64,000 bases of DNA. Source: Lamellibrachia satsuma (taxonomy: Eukaryota; Annelida; Polychaeta; Sabellida; Siboglinidae). The stretch is from assembly GCA_033239005.1 (NCBI GenBank), contig BSQZ01000001.1:16368500-16432499 (forward strand). The letters run 5' to 3'. This document shows positions 55,560-64,000 of the stretch, one piece after another (positions within the stretch are counted from its first letter, which is position 1; each line of letters begins with the position of its first letter). The position numbers and the translations under genes are program-made. Below the pieces are notes generated by a model. It saw only the letters and a program-made list of their open reading frames with translations, did no database searches and was not told the DNA's origin.

Positions 55560-56560
55560 AGTCCAAGCCTTCGAAGATTGAGGGAAATGTCCAACTGATG
55601 CCCCCTGTTTCCACCTCTGTCATCAACCAATCAATGGTGAAGACGAACAGAGCTGGAGAGAGAATGTGTCCCTTGTGTCACATTTGATGCTGAAACTGTC
55701 AGTCAAATATTGCTACCAATAATTGACACTGGACATGTGTTTAGAGAATCATGATCACATTTTCCCATCTTCTGGGGGATTTTGTGTTATAGGAGTCTTT
55801 ACAAGGATTCTCTGTGAAGGTTATCAAAGGCCTTTTTGGATTCAATGAAGGCTGTGCAGAACATACTGTTCTATTCTGTGCTTTGTCTGGTTTGTCTTCT
55901 TTGCAAACCTGAAATATCTGACAGGATACTCTGTTAATCTGCTTCCAGTATTTATGGATGAATGCCATTCTGTGGTGCGTTTCCATTTTTCTGGGCTTTA
56001 ATGGCTTCTCTAACTTCTGCTTCTGTAATTTGGTTGAGTCGAGTGAGTTCGTATACTGCCTGCCTGCTGGTCCTTTTGCCCCACTGCAAGAGTTTCTATG
56101 TACATATGGATGCATTTGTCCAATCTGGCACTCTTTTTCACTTCTTCGTTTTTCTGTGAATATTCTCTTAGAGTCTTGGGGACTTTGTAGTGAGCACATT
56201 CTTTATTTCTTTCATGTGGCCTATTTTGTCCTTTTCTCCTGGGTAGGCCTTCCTCAATTACAGGACGAGTGGGTACTGCCAGCATCAACTAACCTATTTG
56301 TTCTGACATCTTGTAGCAAGCATCTCCATTTCCCATTTATAAGTATGTGATCTGCTTAGCTGTCAGTTCTGCCAACTGGGGATATCCGCGTCAGCTAATG
56401 GATCGTCTTATGTTGGAAGAGTGTCCCTCCAATGACAAGATCATTCTCTCCATAGATATCACACACCTCTGTTTTCAGTCATCCCGCCTGCTCAGTGTTT
56501 GCCTTGCTTGTTTTGTCACTCTCAACATGTACATTAAAATCCCAAAGGACCACTAGTACA
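55560..56560 (-). mobile_element. RTE-like LINE fragment (endonuclease end to RT start)
   Basis: The minus-strand frames 56288-56010 and 56199-55741 contain the linker between endonuclease and RT (QDSKRIFTEKRRSEKECQI), and ITFTENPCKDSYNTKSPRR, the counterpart of FTENPYGFYEIPQK in the fragment at 22264-23170. Upstream on this strand (56560-56350), decayed endonuclease end motifs appear. It lies just before the last two PTPA exons. Confidence 0.65.
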
Positions 56561-56699
56561 TCATGGAGATGTCTTCTAAAGTTGGCTGAAAAATCATAGG
56601 TGTCTACCCAACAAAAATTTTCATTAGATTAAACATGTGCTAGCTCGTTTAAAGAGTTATTTGACTGCATTACCTTTATTAGATGCCATGTTGTTTCAG

Positions 56700-56807
56700 G
56701 TGAAAACTGGACCATTTGCAGAACATTCTAACCAGCTGTGGAATATCAGTGGTGTGCGTTTGTGGAGCAAAGTGAACAGTGGACTGTTCAAAATGTACAA
56801 GGCAGAG
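56700..56807 (+). CDS. PTPA: PTPA, eighth visible coding exon
   Basis: Thirty-six codons, phase 0/0, between GTTTCAG and GTATAT. It encodes [20 protein letters not shown], then [29 protein letters not shown] is an almost invariant PTPA signature. Confidence 0.98.
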
Positions 56808-56939
56808 GTATATATGAACTGTTTGCTGAAGCTGTGTAAATTTTCTTTCTTGTAAGTTTGTTTAGGAATTATAAAACGTAATAAGTGTGCATATGTGTGT
56901 GAGTACATGGGATGTAATTACTGTTTTTTTCTTTTTCAG

Positions 56940-57011
56940 GTTCTTTCCAAGTATCCTGTGATCCAGCATTTTCTCTTTGGTTCTCTGATAACGATTCAAC
57001 CATCAGCTTGA
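56940..57011 (+). CDS. PTPA: PTPA, last coding exon with stop codon
   Basis: After TTTTTCAG, 23 codons and TGA at 57009-57011: VLSKYPVIQHFLFGSLITIQ then PSA. PV-(V/I)-QHF-x-FGS is the usual C-terminal motif. The protein ends at a normal family position, so the gene is complete at its 3' end. Confidence 0.97.
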   Translation, partial: VLSKYPVIQHFLFGSLITIQPSA

Positions 57012-57196
57012 ATAGAGCAATGAAATGGTATTAACTTGTGTTATGTAGTTGTGTCTCTTGTCATGGTACATACATTCATCATGGCATATATGCTTATCTG
57101 TACATTTGTCTGCTGTCATGGTACACAATGTTATATTTGTTTGTACATGTACAATGTAGCTGACAATTCTGGAACATTTATGTGTACTTATTTATT

Positions 57197-57202
57197 AATA
57201 AA
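57197..57202 (+). terminator. PTPA polyadenylation signal
   Basis: AATAAA about 186 bases after the stop codon, the first canonical signal downstream, so the 3' UTR would end near 57220. Confidence 0.6.
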
Positions 57203-57357
57203 TGCTAATCTGGTAATACAAAGTTATGCACAATAATGTGTTTATTCATACGTTTTCTTAAATGATAACAAATGATTAATGTGGTAGCAAGTATAATTAA
57301 GGATCATCCTCTATTGTACACAAATATGGATGGAATAGTTACTCATTTAATTGTTAG

Positions 57358-57470
57358 ATGATGTAGCTAAGACATCCCGACTTCCACTATAGATGATGTA
57401 GCCAAGACATCCCGACTTCCACCATAGATGATGTAGCCAAGACATCCCGACTTCCACCATAGATGAATGA
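57358..57470 (+). repeat. 35-bp tandem repeat, three copies, plus degenerate ACCATCAACAAA words
   Basis: GATGATGTAGCCAAGACATC followed by CCGACTTCCACCATA is repeated from 57358, 57392 and 57427. It is followed to 57600 by loosely repeated TTACCATCAACAAATGA-type words. Confidence 0.93.
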
Positions 57471-57599
57471 AATTTTACAATACTGAATGAAAAGTTACCA
57501 TTGACGAAAAAAAATTACCATCAACAAATGAGAAAGTACCAGCGACGAATATCATTTTACTATTCACAAATGATAAATTACCATCAACAAATTTAAATT

Positions 57600-59280
57600 G
57601 GCATAGCTGAACAATATTTAACCATGGAAAAGCCTGTGAAGTCATCTTAACATTACATAGTGTTCGACATGCAAACAGCTTGATGCAAAGCACCACCTTC
57701 ATCAGTTGGTCTGCAACTTTGTCATCTTTACGAAAGCGAAAGCTGATTGGGAACAAGCCGCTGCTTGTGAATGACCATGCTATGCGTACTTTAACCAAGC
57801 ATTCCAACCTTTTAAACATTCAATCAGGGAGATTTCCAAGATTAGGGGCAACGCGCAAGAGGGGAATCCCCTCTCGGTGGGGGCTCCACTCAGGATTTTG
57901 GGAATGTATGAAAATATATTTTGTCTGATGTTTCATGCTTTTTTCTTCCAAGCCTGGAAGAAAGTTGAGAGCTTACAAACATACTTAATGGTAATACTGT
58001 TTTCTACATGAATGTTAGCAAACTGGAAGAATGGGTGGGCCTGCGTGCCTGTATGAATGCAGGATTAATGTAGTCACATTGCAACATAGAATAACATGAA
58101 CACAGAACTGGTCTAATTATACTGGTAAGTTGCACCGCTGCAAATGTCTAACAAATTTCCCCTAGTACAATGGTTCTCATGCTCACCGTTAGTCCCCGTC
58201 ATTGGACCTCAACGCTGTCACACTCGACCTGTGGGTTTATTGAGTAGTTCATTCCTGGACCAGTACTAGCAACAGAGGGTGGGTGTTTGTTAATCTGTTA
58301 ACTTTGTGTGACTGAAGTGCCTTGGACTCTGTCTAGACGTGTCTCAGGAGGCTGCATGTGTGCTCTACCTCACAGTAGGAGCCAGGCGGCACGAGCAGAA
58401 GCTTCATCAGGTCCAGCAATTGAGGAAATAAGGCCTCGCCAGTTAATATATTCTTCAATTCGAAGAATACCCCCTACCCCTCCGAACCTGTCAACCCTCG
58501 GCTCTTTACAACCAGCACTTGGCTGCAGTGACGTGGAAAATAAGTAGTTACCGAATGAAGTGTATCATTGAATGATCGATTCAACAGACACACAAAGAAA
58601 AGCACGAGCTAGAGCTGCAATTTTTGTATTTTAAAATATGTCAAATAATTAGATCCGTGGGTTGAAGTTTTCAGATTTTTTTTACATTCAATGGCCTGTT
58701 ACTTCAATGCATTAAGTATAACCACATCAGTAGTATACAGGAGTCAGACCACAGTTGAAAATTGCATTGGTGGCCATGTTAACGTTTTGTTAGATTATAA
58801 GAAAACGTGACCACTAAAAATTCTGAAACTTTTTCACAGCAACTGCCATCATCTCTTTGACATGCTGACCAAGTTTTATCAAAATCACGTACCTCCAGCT
58901 GTTTTAAAACGCCCCGACGTGCGATGCCCATCAATTTTGACAAAAATAGCCTTGTATTCATGCGCCCACGTGGCCCATAGCAGAAAAATTCCCATAGATC
59001 CCTCCGCCTTTTAAACTCTCCAAAAAATGCACCATTTCACAGCCAATAGCTTCTACAAACAAACCTGTGACTATGCCTGCTCAATTGCACTTATGTTACA
59101 TCATATGAATTCTTTAAATTCACATATCGCAATTTAATACGCCCTACATTTGTGAAACAATAAACAGGAAGGTCAACTGAGGTCACCCCTACAGAGGAAA
59201 TGTATGCAGTAGCGCGACCTGGAAGATAGGGAAGACACCACTGCGCGCCACCTGGCGATAAATGTTGGTACTATCGACAC
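57600..59280. other. Intergenic stretch downstream of PTPA, no gene recognised
   Basis: Open frames at 57680-57928 and 58308-58547 are short and show no family features. A CpG-richer zone at 58180-58520 has no splice-like borders. Nothing else stands out. Confidence 0.5.
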
Positions 59281-59938
59281 CCCTGGTTACTAGTATATGA
59301 ACTAATTTTCTTAAAACAGTGCCCCTAACACTTAGTAACCGAACTAATTTGCGTGTTAAAAAGTCTATTGGCGTTATGTTAGTTGAACAGATATTTGCTA
59401 CTTTGCTGTTTCGTTACTTAGTTGTTTTACTTTTTGTTGTTTTATTACTAAGCTGTTTAGCTATACACTTCACTTCCGGCTACTCGGACCTGGTGCAGCG
59501 ACTTGAATGTGGTGTAGATCATTTACAGAAAAACGCGGTATATCAAATAGAATAAGTATTACTATTGCATATATATTATACACAAACGTATTGTAGACAT
59601 ATATTAGGAAACAGGTTTTGTTAATTATTAGTCAGAGGGAGTATTTTAGAGTAAGTTAGTTTCGGACTCTGTCAGGGAAGTCGGCGAGCGTTAATAGGGT
59701 TGTTTACCATTCGAAAATTGAGATAGCATAGTGAATAGTCAGTAACATTGGAATATTGGTTAGAATAAGTATTACTATTATACATATATTGTTCACAAAC
59801 TTCTTGTAGACATATATTAAGGAACCGTTTTTGTTAACAGAGGTATTTTTTCCCGGATTCAAACTCAACGAGTGATAAAAGGGAGTTTGTTTACAGGTCG
59901 TGAATTCAACTCGTGCATCGAACTATCGTTTACATTGG

Positions 59939-59941
<3 letters not shown>

Positions 59942-60012
<71 letters not shown>
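59942..60012. repeat. (TA)n microsatellite, about 35 units
   Basis: Uninterrupted TA for about 71 bases within the 5' region of the CR1-like LINE. Confidence 0.98.
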
Positions 60013-60014
<2 letters not shown>

Positions 60015-60303
60015 ATAAAGTGATATATTTACTTAAATTACATACATAAGGTAATATCTGACATAGTGGTAGTAAACGTTTTCGATAAAAAGGAATTAAC
60101 AGCAGGATTTTAGCGTAAATTAGTACACACTGATTTCGTTGTTTTGTTACACAGTGTTCTCCGTATTCGCTAGGTGGCAGTTTTTTCTCATGCGAGCTTA
60201 ATAGAAGACATAGTTAGCAAGTATATTAGCCTAAAGTGTTCTTTTGATCACAAAAACAGCCTTATTGAAGGCTAACGTAGCAAACTAATTAAAACTAATT
60301 TGT

Positions 60304-60500
60304 ATGATGGCGCCGTGCAAACGGCAGTTAAAGGCCACAAGGCACTTAATTTGTTGCAGTTGCAGTAACTGGGTGGACTTAGTCAAGTCTGGATGCGAGA
60401 AATCCTGGGCTGGGATAATTTTAGTTTTGAGTGTAGGGGATATACGAAGATGAAGGGAACGGGGGTTGTGCCAGTAGTTCCGGTGGGGGAACAGTAGACG
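60304..60500 (+). pseudogene. CR1-type ORF1, Cys-rich finger part
   Basis: From the tandem ATGs at 60304 the frame reads MMAPCKRQLKATRHLICCSC, then NWVDLVKSGCEKSWAG, a PHD-like pattern of Cys pairs and Trp. After a frameshift near 60415 it continues as FSFECRGYTKMKG. The following 60500-60750 is purine-rich and encodes repeated KTTGVKERGVG, likely a basic linker. Confidence 0.55.
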
Positions 60501-60711
60501 ATAAAGTGGGGAAAGACACAAGAGATGCTAGGGAGAGCTCACCTCAGCCTGGGAGGAAGCTGAGAGGAGGGAAGGTGATATGTCGTAGGGAGACGGGAAG
60601 GAAAGGAACGGGAGGGAAGACAACCGGAGTGAAGGAGAGGGGAGTGGGGAAGACGGGAGGGAAAACAACCGGAGTGAAGGAGAGGGGAGTGGGAGAGACA
60701 AGAGCAAAGGA

Positions 60712-61354
60712 GTGGGAAGTGGGGGAGACAGGAGGGAGGGGTCAGGACAGAATGTGATGGATGGGATCGAACGGAAGAGTTATTCTGCAGCAGTGATAGA
60801 TAGGGTTAGGAAGAGAGCGAGGGTGTTTGTGGGGGATTCGATAGTTAGGAAGACCGACAGAGTCTTAAACAAGGGAGATGATGTGGTGGTCTGCTTGCCT
60901 GGAGCCAAAATAGAGGCGATAACTGAGAGGGTAAAAAACATCGTAGGTTCGGGTAAGGGTGGATCTGTTTTAGTACACGTAGGGACAAATAACGTAGAGA
61001 GGGAGGGTACAAGTGCCATAGTTAGGAAATATAGGCAGTTGGTCAGAACACTAAAACAGACGCGGGTTGAGCAGGTAATACTGTCAGGGATTTTACCTGT
61101 AATGGGCAGGAGGGGTCACAAATATCGAAATTGTCGGGGGATGGCAATTAACATGTTAGTCCAGAAGCTATGTAGGGAAGAGGAAGGTGGATTTATGGGG
61201 AAGTTTTGTTGGGAGGGCTGATATGTACATGAAGGATGGGCTTCATCTAACTGGAAAGGGGGCGGCAGTATTCGCGGACAAACTTTCAGCAGCAGTAGAT
61301 AGTGACATGGGTACAATGACAAATATTTTTGGAAGTAAACATTGTTTAAACTAG
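60712..61354 (+). pseudogene. CR1-type ORF1, SGNH esterase-like domain
   Basis: The frame shows RVFVGDSIVRKTDRVLNKGD (GDS block with the nucleophile Ser), VVVCLPGAKIEAI, VLVHVGTNNVEREG (G-x-N block), ILSGILPVMGRRGHKYRN. After a one-base shift near 61195 it continues with GRADMYMKDGLHLTGKGAAV (the D-x-x-H block with the Asp and His of the triad), ending HCLN and TAG at 61352-61354. All triad residues are present; only the frameshift breaks it. The esterase role in retrotransposition is not established. Confidence 0.82.
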
Positions 61355-61628
61355 AAGTGCAGGGGGGTTACCTAGAGGTGTCTCAAGCAGAACAAGAGGC
61401 CACTAGCACAGATAAACCAATATTAAATCATCCGAAAAAACATCTCTGAAAAAGGTTATAGATGCGTATGTTTAAATGCTAGTTTAAACATTGTTTAAAC
61501 TAGAAGTGCAGGGGGGTTACCTAGAGGTGTCTCAAGCAGAACAAGAGGCCACTAGCACAGATAAACCAATATTAAATCATCCGAAAAAACATCTCTGAAA
61601 AAGGTTATAGATGCGTATGTTTAAATGC
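61336..61628 (+). repeat. 144-bp tandem duplication at the ORF1/ORF2 junction
   Basis: 61336-61479 and 61485-61628 are identical as far as I can read, offset 149 bp, with TAGTT between. The unit spans the ORF1 stop codon, the spacer and the first ORF2 codons (GYRCVCLNA), so ORF2 start is present twice; only the second copy leads into the endonuclease. Confidence 0.95.
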
Positions 61629-62402
61629 AAGGAGCATAGTAAATAAAAAAACGAATTAAACATTATGGTAGAAGATATTGACCCTCACATTATTGGTATA
61701 ACTGAATCATGGGCCAACATAGATATAACAGATGTTGAATTAGGACTGACAGGATACGTAATGTTTAGGAAAGATCGAATAGGAAGAAGGGGCGGGGGAG
61801 TTATTTTATATGTTAAAGAATCTATTCAGGCTTATGAAATAAAACTAGAAATGGAAGCAGATTGCGATGAAGCTGTTTGGTGCAAAATTGTTTCAGGAAA
61901 TTCAAAATTAACTATTGGATTAGTTTACCGAAGTCCAAACATAAACGAAGAGAACAACACAAAACTAAAAAACGCTATAAAGGAAGTTAGTAAAGGGGAA
62001 TGTATCATAATGGGAGATTTTAACCATGGACACATACAATGGAATTCTCTAGAGAGCACAGGGATTGAGGACCAACAATTTCTATTTTTAATCCAGGATA
62101 GCTTTCTTACTCAGCACGTGCTAGAACCAACCACGGGAGAAAATGTGTTAGATATAGTTTTGTCATCACAAAAAGAATTAGTGGACAATGTAAAAATATT
62201 TGAACCATTGGGTAACAGTGACCATAATCAAATACATTTTGACATCAATGTAAAATCAGAAAGTAAAAATAAGAAAACGTACAAGAGAAACTTCCACAAA
62301 GGTAACTACAAAGATATGAGAAAATACTTAGCAAAGCTAGATTGGAATAACATGGTTAGGTCAGAAAGTAAAAGATCGCCAAGGTCTCAAAGAAAACGTT
62401 GA
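61600..62402 (+). pseudogene. CR1-type ORF2 endonuclease (intact domain, truncated protein)
   Basis: After CLNARSIVNKK, one extra A in the run near 61650 shifts the frame. From 61665 the frame runs 245 codons: IDPHIIGITESWAN (catalytic Glu), RRGGGVILYVKES, LVYRSPNINEE, CIIMGDFNHGHIQWNS (GDFN), ENVLDIVLSSQ and LGNSDHNQIHFDI (SDH). All endonuclease motifs are kept. The last CR1-like residues are KLDWNNM near 62352; the tail to 62402 belongs to the joined element. Confidence 0.87.
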
Positions 62403-62450
62403 AGCGAAAAGCGTACACGCAAGAAAAGGCGGAAAAACAAACACGGTAAA

Positions 62451-63259
62451 ATGGAGAAACTGCTAGCGCCGGAGCCGTTGACGGATGGCAGAAACCTGCC
62501 GGAGCAGTGGAAACGACATAAGCGTACGTTCAAACAATTTCTCATTGCAACAAGTAGAGCTGATACGCCAGATCGAGTCAAAATTGCACTATTGCTCCGA
62601 ACAATCGGGCAAAGGGGAATGACGTATTCGATTCATTCACATGGAATGCTGATGCAAAGAGAAATAGTTATGAAACTGTCATAGAAAATTTCAACTCGTT
62701 CTGCGCACCTCGAATAAATGTGGTCGAAATGACACACAAACTGCTAACTATGAAGCAGGGGCAGATGACAATAGACGAATATGTCACTGCATTACATAAT
62801 ATTGCCAGATATTGCAACTTAGGAGGACGTGACCAATATAAAAGAATGATCATTCAAGCGTTGTTGCTCGGCATAGAAAATGATCGAGTAAGAAGACGAC
62901 TGTTTGAGCGTCAAGACTTCTCATTGGATGAAGCGACAGCCACGTGCAGGGCAATGGAAGCAGCGAGGGAAGACATCAGAGCAGTCCAAGACACAAAAGA
63001 AGAAACAGTACACTCCATAAAGCCTACTTCACGAAGATACGATAAATCGAAGAAATACGCATATGATAGCTGCAGGAAATGTGGATGGAGTCACCTACCG
63101 CGAAAGTGCATACGCGTATCGAAACGTGACCGGAAGATGATCGCGACAGTACTAATAGCGAACGGAAAGGTTCAGAGAAACCTCGAATTTCAGCTAGACA
63201 CGGCGGCAACATGCAACATGTTGACACGTCGAGACTGTGTCATTATGGGCAAACCGTGA
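62451..63259 (+). pseudogene. Gypsy gag and protease start, one frameshift
   Basis: The frame from 62451 reads MEKLLAPEPLTDGRNLPEQW, then KQFLIATSRADTPDRVK and LLLRTIGQRG; a shift near 62620-62690 moves to the frame with MTHKLLTMKQGQMTIDEYVT, YCNLGGRDQYKRMIIQALLL and DRVRRRLFERQDFSLDEA, a retroviral-type capsid arrangement. SCRKCGWSHLPRKC is a zinc-knuckle variant. LEFQLDTAATCNML is the protease active site with DTAAT in place of the usual DTG(A/S). The frame stops at 63257-63259. Confidence 0.82.
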
Positions 63260-63419
63260 CTGACCGCGAAAGCAATCACGCTGTATGACGACTCTAGAGT
63301 TATGCCAGATGGTTGGTGTACTATGACAGTTACAGATAACTCGAACAATAAACATCAACTAAAAAATTTTTGTGATGAACACTAAACAAAACAGTTTGTT
63401 CAGTGAACACTTGCTTTGA

Positions 63420-64000
63420 TTTCAGGCTAATAAAGATCAGTGATACAGTTCACCTAGTATCAGAAGAATCACTGGAGAACATTCTGAGGGAGTATGAGAA
63501 CGTGTTTCAGTGAATTGGATGCTTACTGGGAGAATACGAACTAAAGGTAGATCCGACGTTCACCCCCAGTCCAGGTGAGACCACGGAAAATTCCTCTTTC
63601 ACATGACTGAACTACCGTACATCGGGCACATACTTTACGTCAGAAGGTGTGAAACCGGACCCGAAGAAGGTGTGTGCAATCAAATACATGGAAGCGCCCA
63701 GAAACTCAGAGGAAGTGCGACATTTCCTAGGTCATGTCAACTACATGTCAACTACATGGCAAAGTTCATGCCGAACTTATCTGCCGAAAGTGAGCCGCTG
63801 CGTAGACTGTTGAATCTACCAGACAGAGTTCTACTGGGGAGTAGACCAGAGAACCGCATATAAGACTTTGAAACAAATGCTCACATCTGAGAAACTCCTG
63901 CAATATTACGACTATCGTAAGCCGATCGTGACCCAGACAGATGCCAGTACAGCCGGACTAGGTGCAGTGTTACTGCAAGACGAAAAACCTGTAGCCTACG
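63420..64000 (+). pseudogene. Gypsy pol remnant: RT mostly deleted, RNase H start
   Basis: After HLVSEESLENILREYENVF (63450-63510) and ELKVDPTFTP, the frame jumps directly to LPYIGHIL (63610), EGVKPDPKKVCAIKY and RHFLGHVNYM, the end of the RT connection. The fingers and the catalytic Y-x-D-D palm are missing. RNase H follows: TQTDASTAGLGAVLLQDEKP with its first catalytic Asp at the right edge. Several frameshifts occur at 63595-63850. Confidence 0.82.

Larger units (their letters stand above)
10816..57220 (+). other. PTPA: PTPA gene, transcribed region visible in the window (nine exons)
   Basis: The gene encodes the peptidyl-prolyl isomerase-like activator of protein phosphatase 2A (also called PPP2R4). 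This is a cytosolic and nuclear protein that helps load metal into the PP2A catalytic subunit. Nine exons on the + strand have GT-AG borders and compatible phases, and join to about 315 residues; vertebrate PTPA is about 320-360. Family blocks appear in order: [103 protein letters not shown]. No internal stop or frameshift is present, so it looks functional. The first exon, with the start codon, was not found. The second visible intron (13113-35944) is 22.8 kb, almost all of it inserted repeats. Confidence 0.95.
59540..62360 (+). mobile_element. CR1-like LINE with zinc-finger/esterase ORF1, truncated at 3' end
   Basis: Plus-strand order: a 5' region with two copies of TAGAATAAGTATTACTATT (59548 and 59761, 213 bp apart), a (TA)n run, ORF1 (60304-61354) with a Cys-rich finger and an SGNH esterase-like domain, a 144-bp duplication, and ORF2 beginning with an intact endonuclease (61640-62360). 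RT is missing: sequence changes at about 62360 into a Ty3/gypsy element. ORF1 finger and esterase domains are known in CR1-type LINEs. This is the best-preserved LINE coding sequence in the window. Confidence 0.87.
62361..64000 (+). mobile_element. Ty3/gypsy-type LTR retrotransposon, internally deleted, runs off the window
   Basis: Gag (from ATG 62451), a zinc-knuckle-like motif, an aspartic protease start (63190-63259), a pol remnant (63420-63600), then RNase H (63890 to the end). No 5' LTR or primer-binding site precedes gag; the CR1-like LINE abuts directly. The reverse transcriptase core is deleted. The 3' part lies beyond the window. Confidence 0.85.

Noticed and set aside
58308..58547. 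79-codon + strand frame in a CpG-richer patch
   Set aside because: No domain, no splice signals and no neighbouring exon-like frames.

Overview
ORGANISM AND OVERALL PICTURE. The window looks like nuclear DNA of an invertebrate animal with a large, AT-rich, repeat-laden genome. It holds GT-AG introns of up to about 22.8 kb, a recognisable animal housekeeping gene, and nested remnants of RTE, CR1 and L2 LINEs, a tyrosine-recombinase (DIRS-type) retroelement, a Ty3/gypsy element, and hAT, MULE, Harbinger-like, pogo-like and unassigned DNA transposons. I cannot name the species. There is no bacterial or organellar signal. THE ONE CLEAR HOST GENE. Nine exons on the + strand (10816-10925, 13026-13112, 35945-36070, 37951-38068, 41120-41219, 42196-42320, 48535-48635, 56700-56807, 56940-57011) join in phase into a nearly complete protein of about 315 residues. 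It matches the phosphotyrosyl phosphatase activator / PP2A activator PTPA (PPP2R4). The start-codon exon was not found. Most of the rest of 10.8-57.2 kb is intron filled with mobile elements. LAYOUT. 1-720 LTR-like sequence; 1.15-1.48 kb AGGTCA cluster; 1.5-4.5 kb nearly full-length RTE-like LINE (- strand); 6.4-6.6 kb THAP-domain fragment; 7.0-10.1 kb CR1-like LINE (-) split by a 1.27-kb TA-target element. The 22.8-kb second visible intron holds a DIRS-type retroelement (13.3-18.7 kb) carrying a hAT-type element with a Harbinger-like element inside it; a 1.4-kb inverted-repeat element at 20.1-21.5 kb; an RTE fragment at 22.3-23.2 kb; a hammerhead-like motif at 23.83 kb; a 3.06-kb long-TIR transposon at 26.73-29.79 kb with a pogo-like element inside; a 27-bp satellite at 30.1-31.9 kb; and a non-autonomous element with an 11-copy 48-bp minisatellite at 32.8-34.1 kb. 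Later introns hold CR1, RTE and L2 LINEs, small inverted-repeat elements, a deleted hAT at 45.5-46.6 kb, and a MULE at 50.0-53.1 kb split by a 965-bp hAT-type element. Downstream of PTPA lie a CR1-like LINE with a zinc-finger/esterase ORF1 and an endonuclease (59.5-62.4 kb) and a deleted Ty3/gypsy element running off the end. HOW THE PARTS RELATE. Several insertions are exact to the base: removing the insert and one target-site copy restores the reading frame of the interrupted element (CR1 at 7.1/8.4 kb, DIRS at 15.07/16.62 kb, MULE at 51.1/52.1 kb). All mobile-element reading frames seen are damaged. The most unusual stretch is 24.6-32.7 kb. A 20-bp perfect inverted pair flanks an unrecognised minus-strand gene, scattered single copies of the satellite monomer motif, and the satellite itself. 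One single copy is split exactly by the long-TIR transposon. This suggests a large unrecognised DNA transposon whose internal motif was amplified into a satellite.
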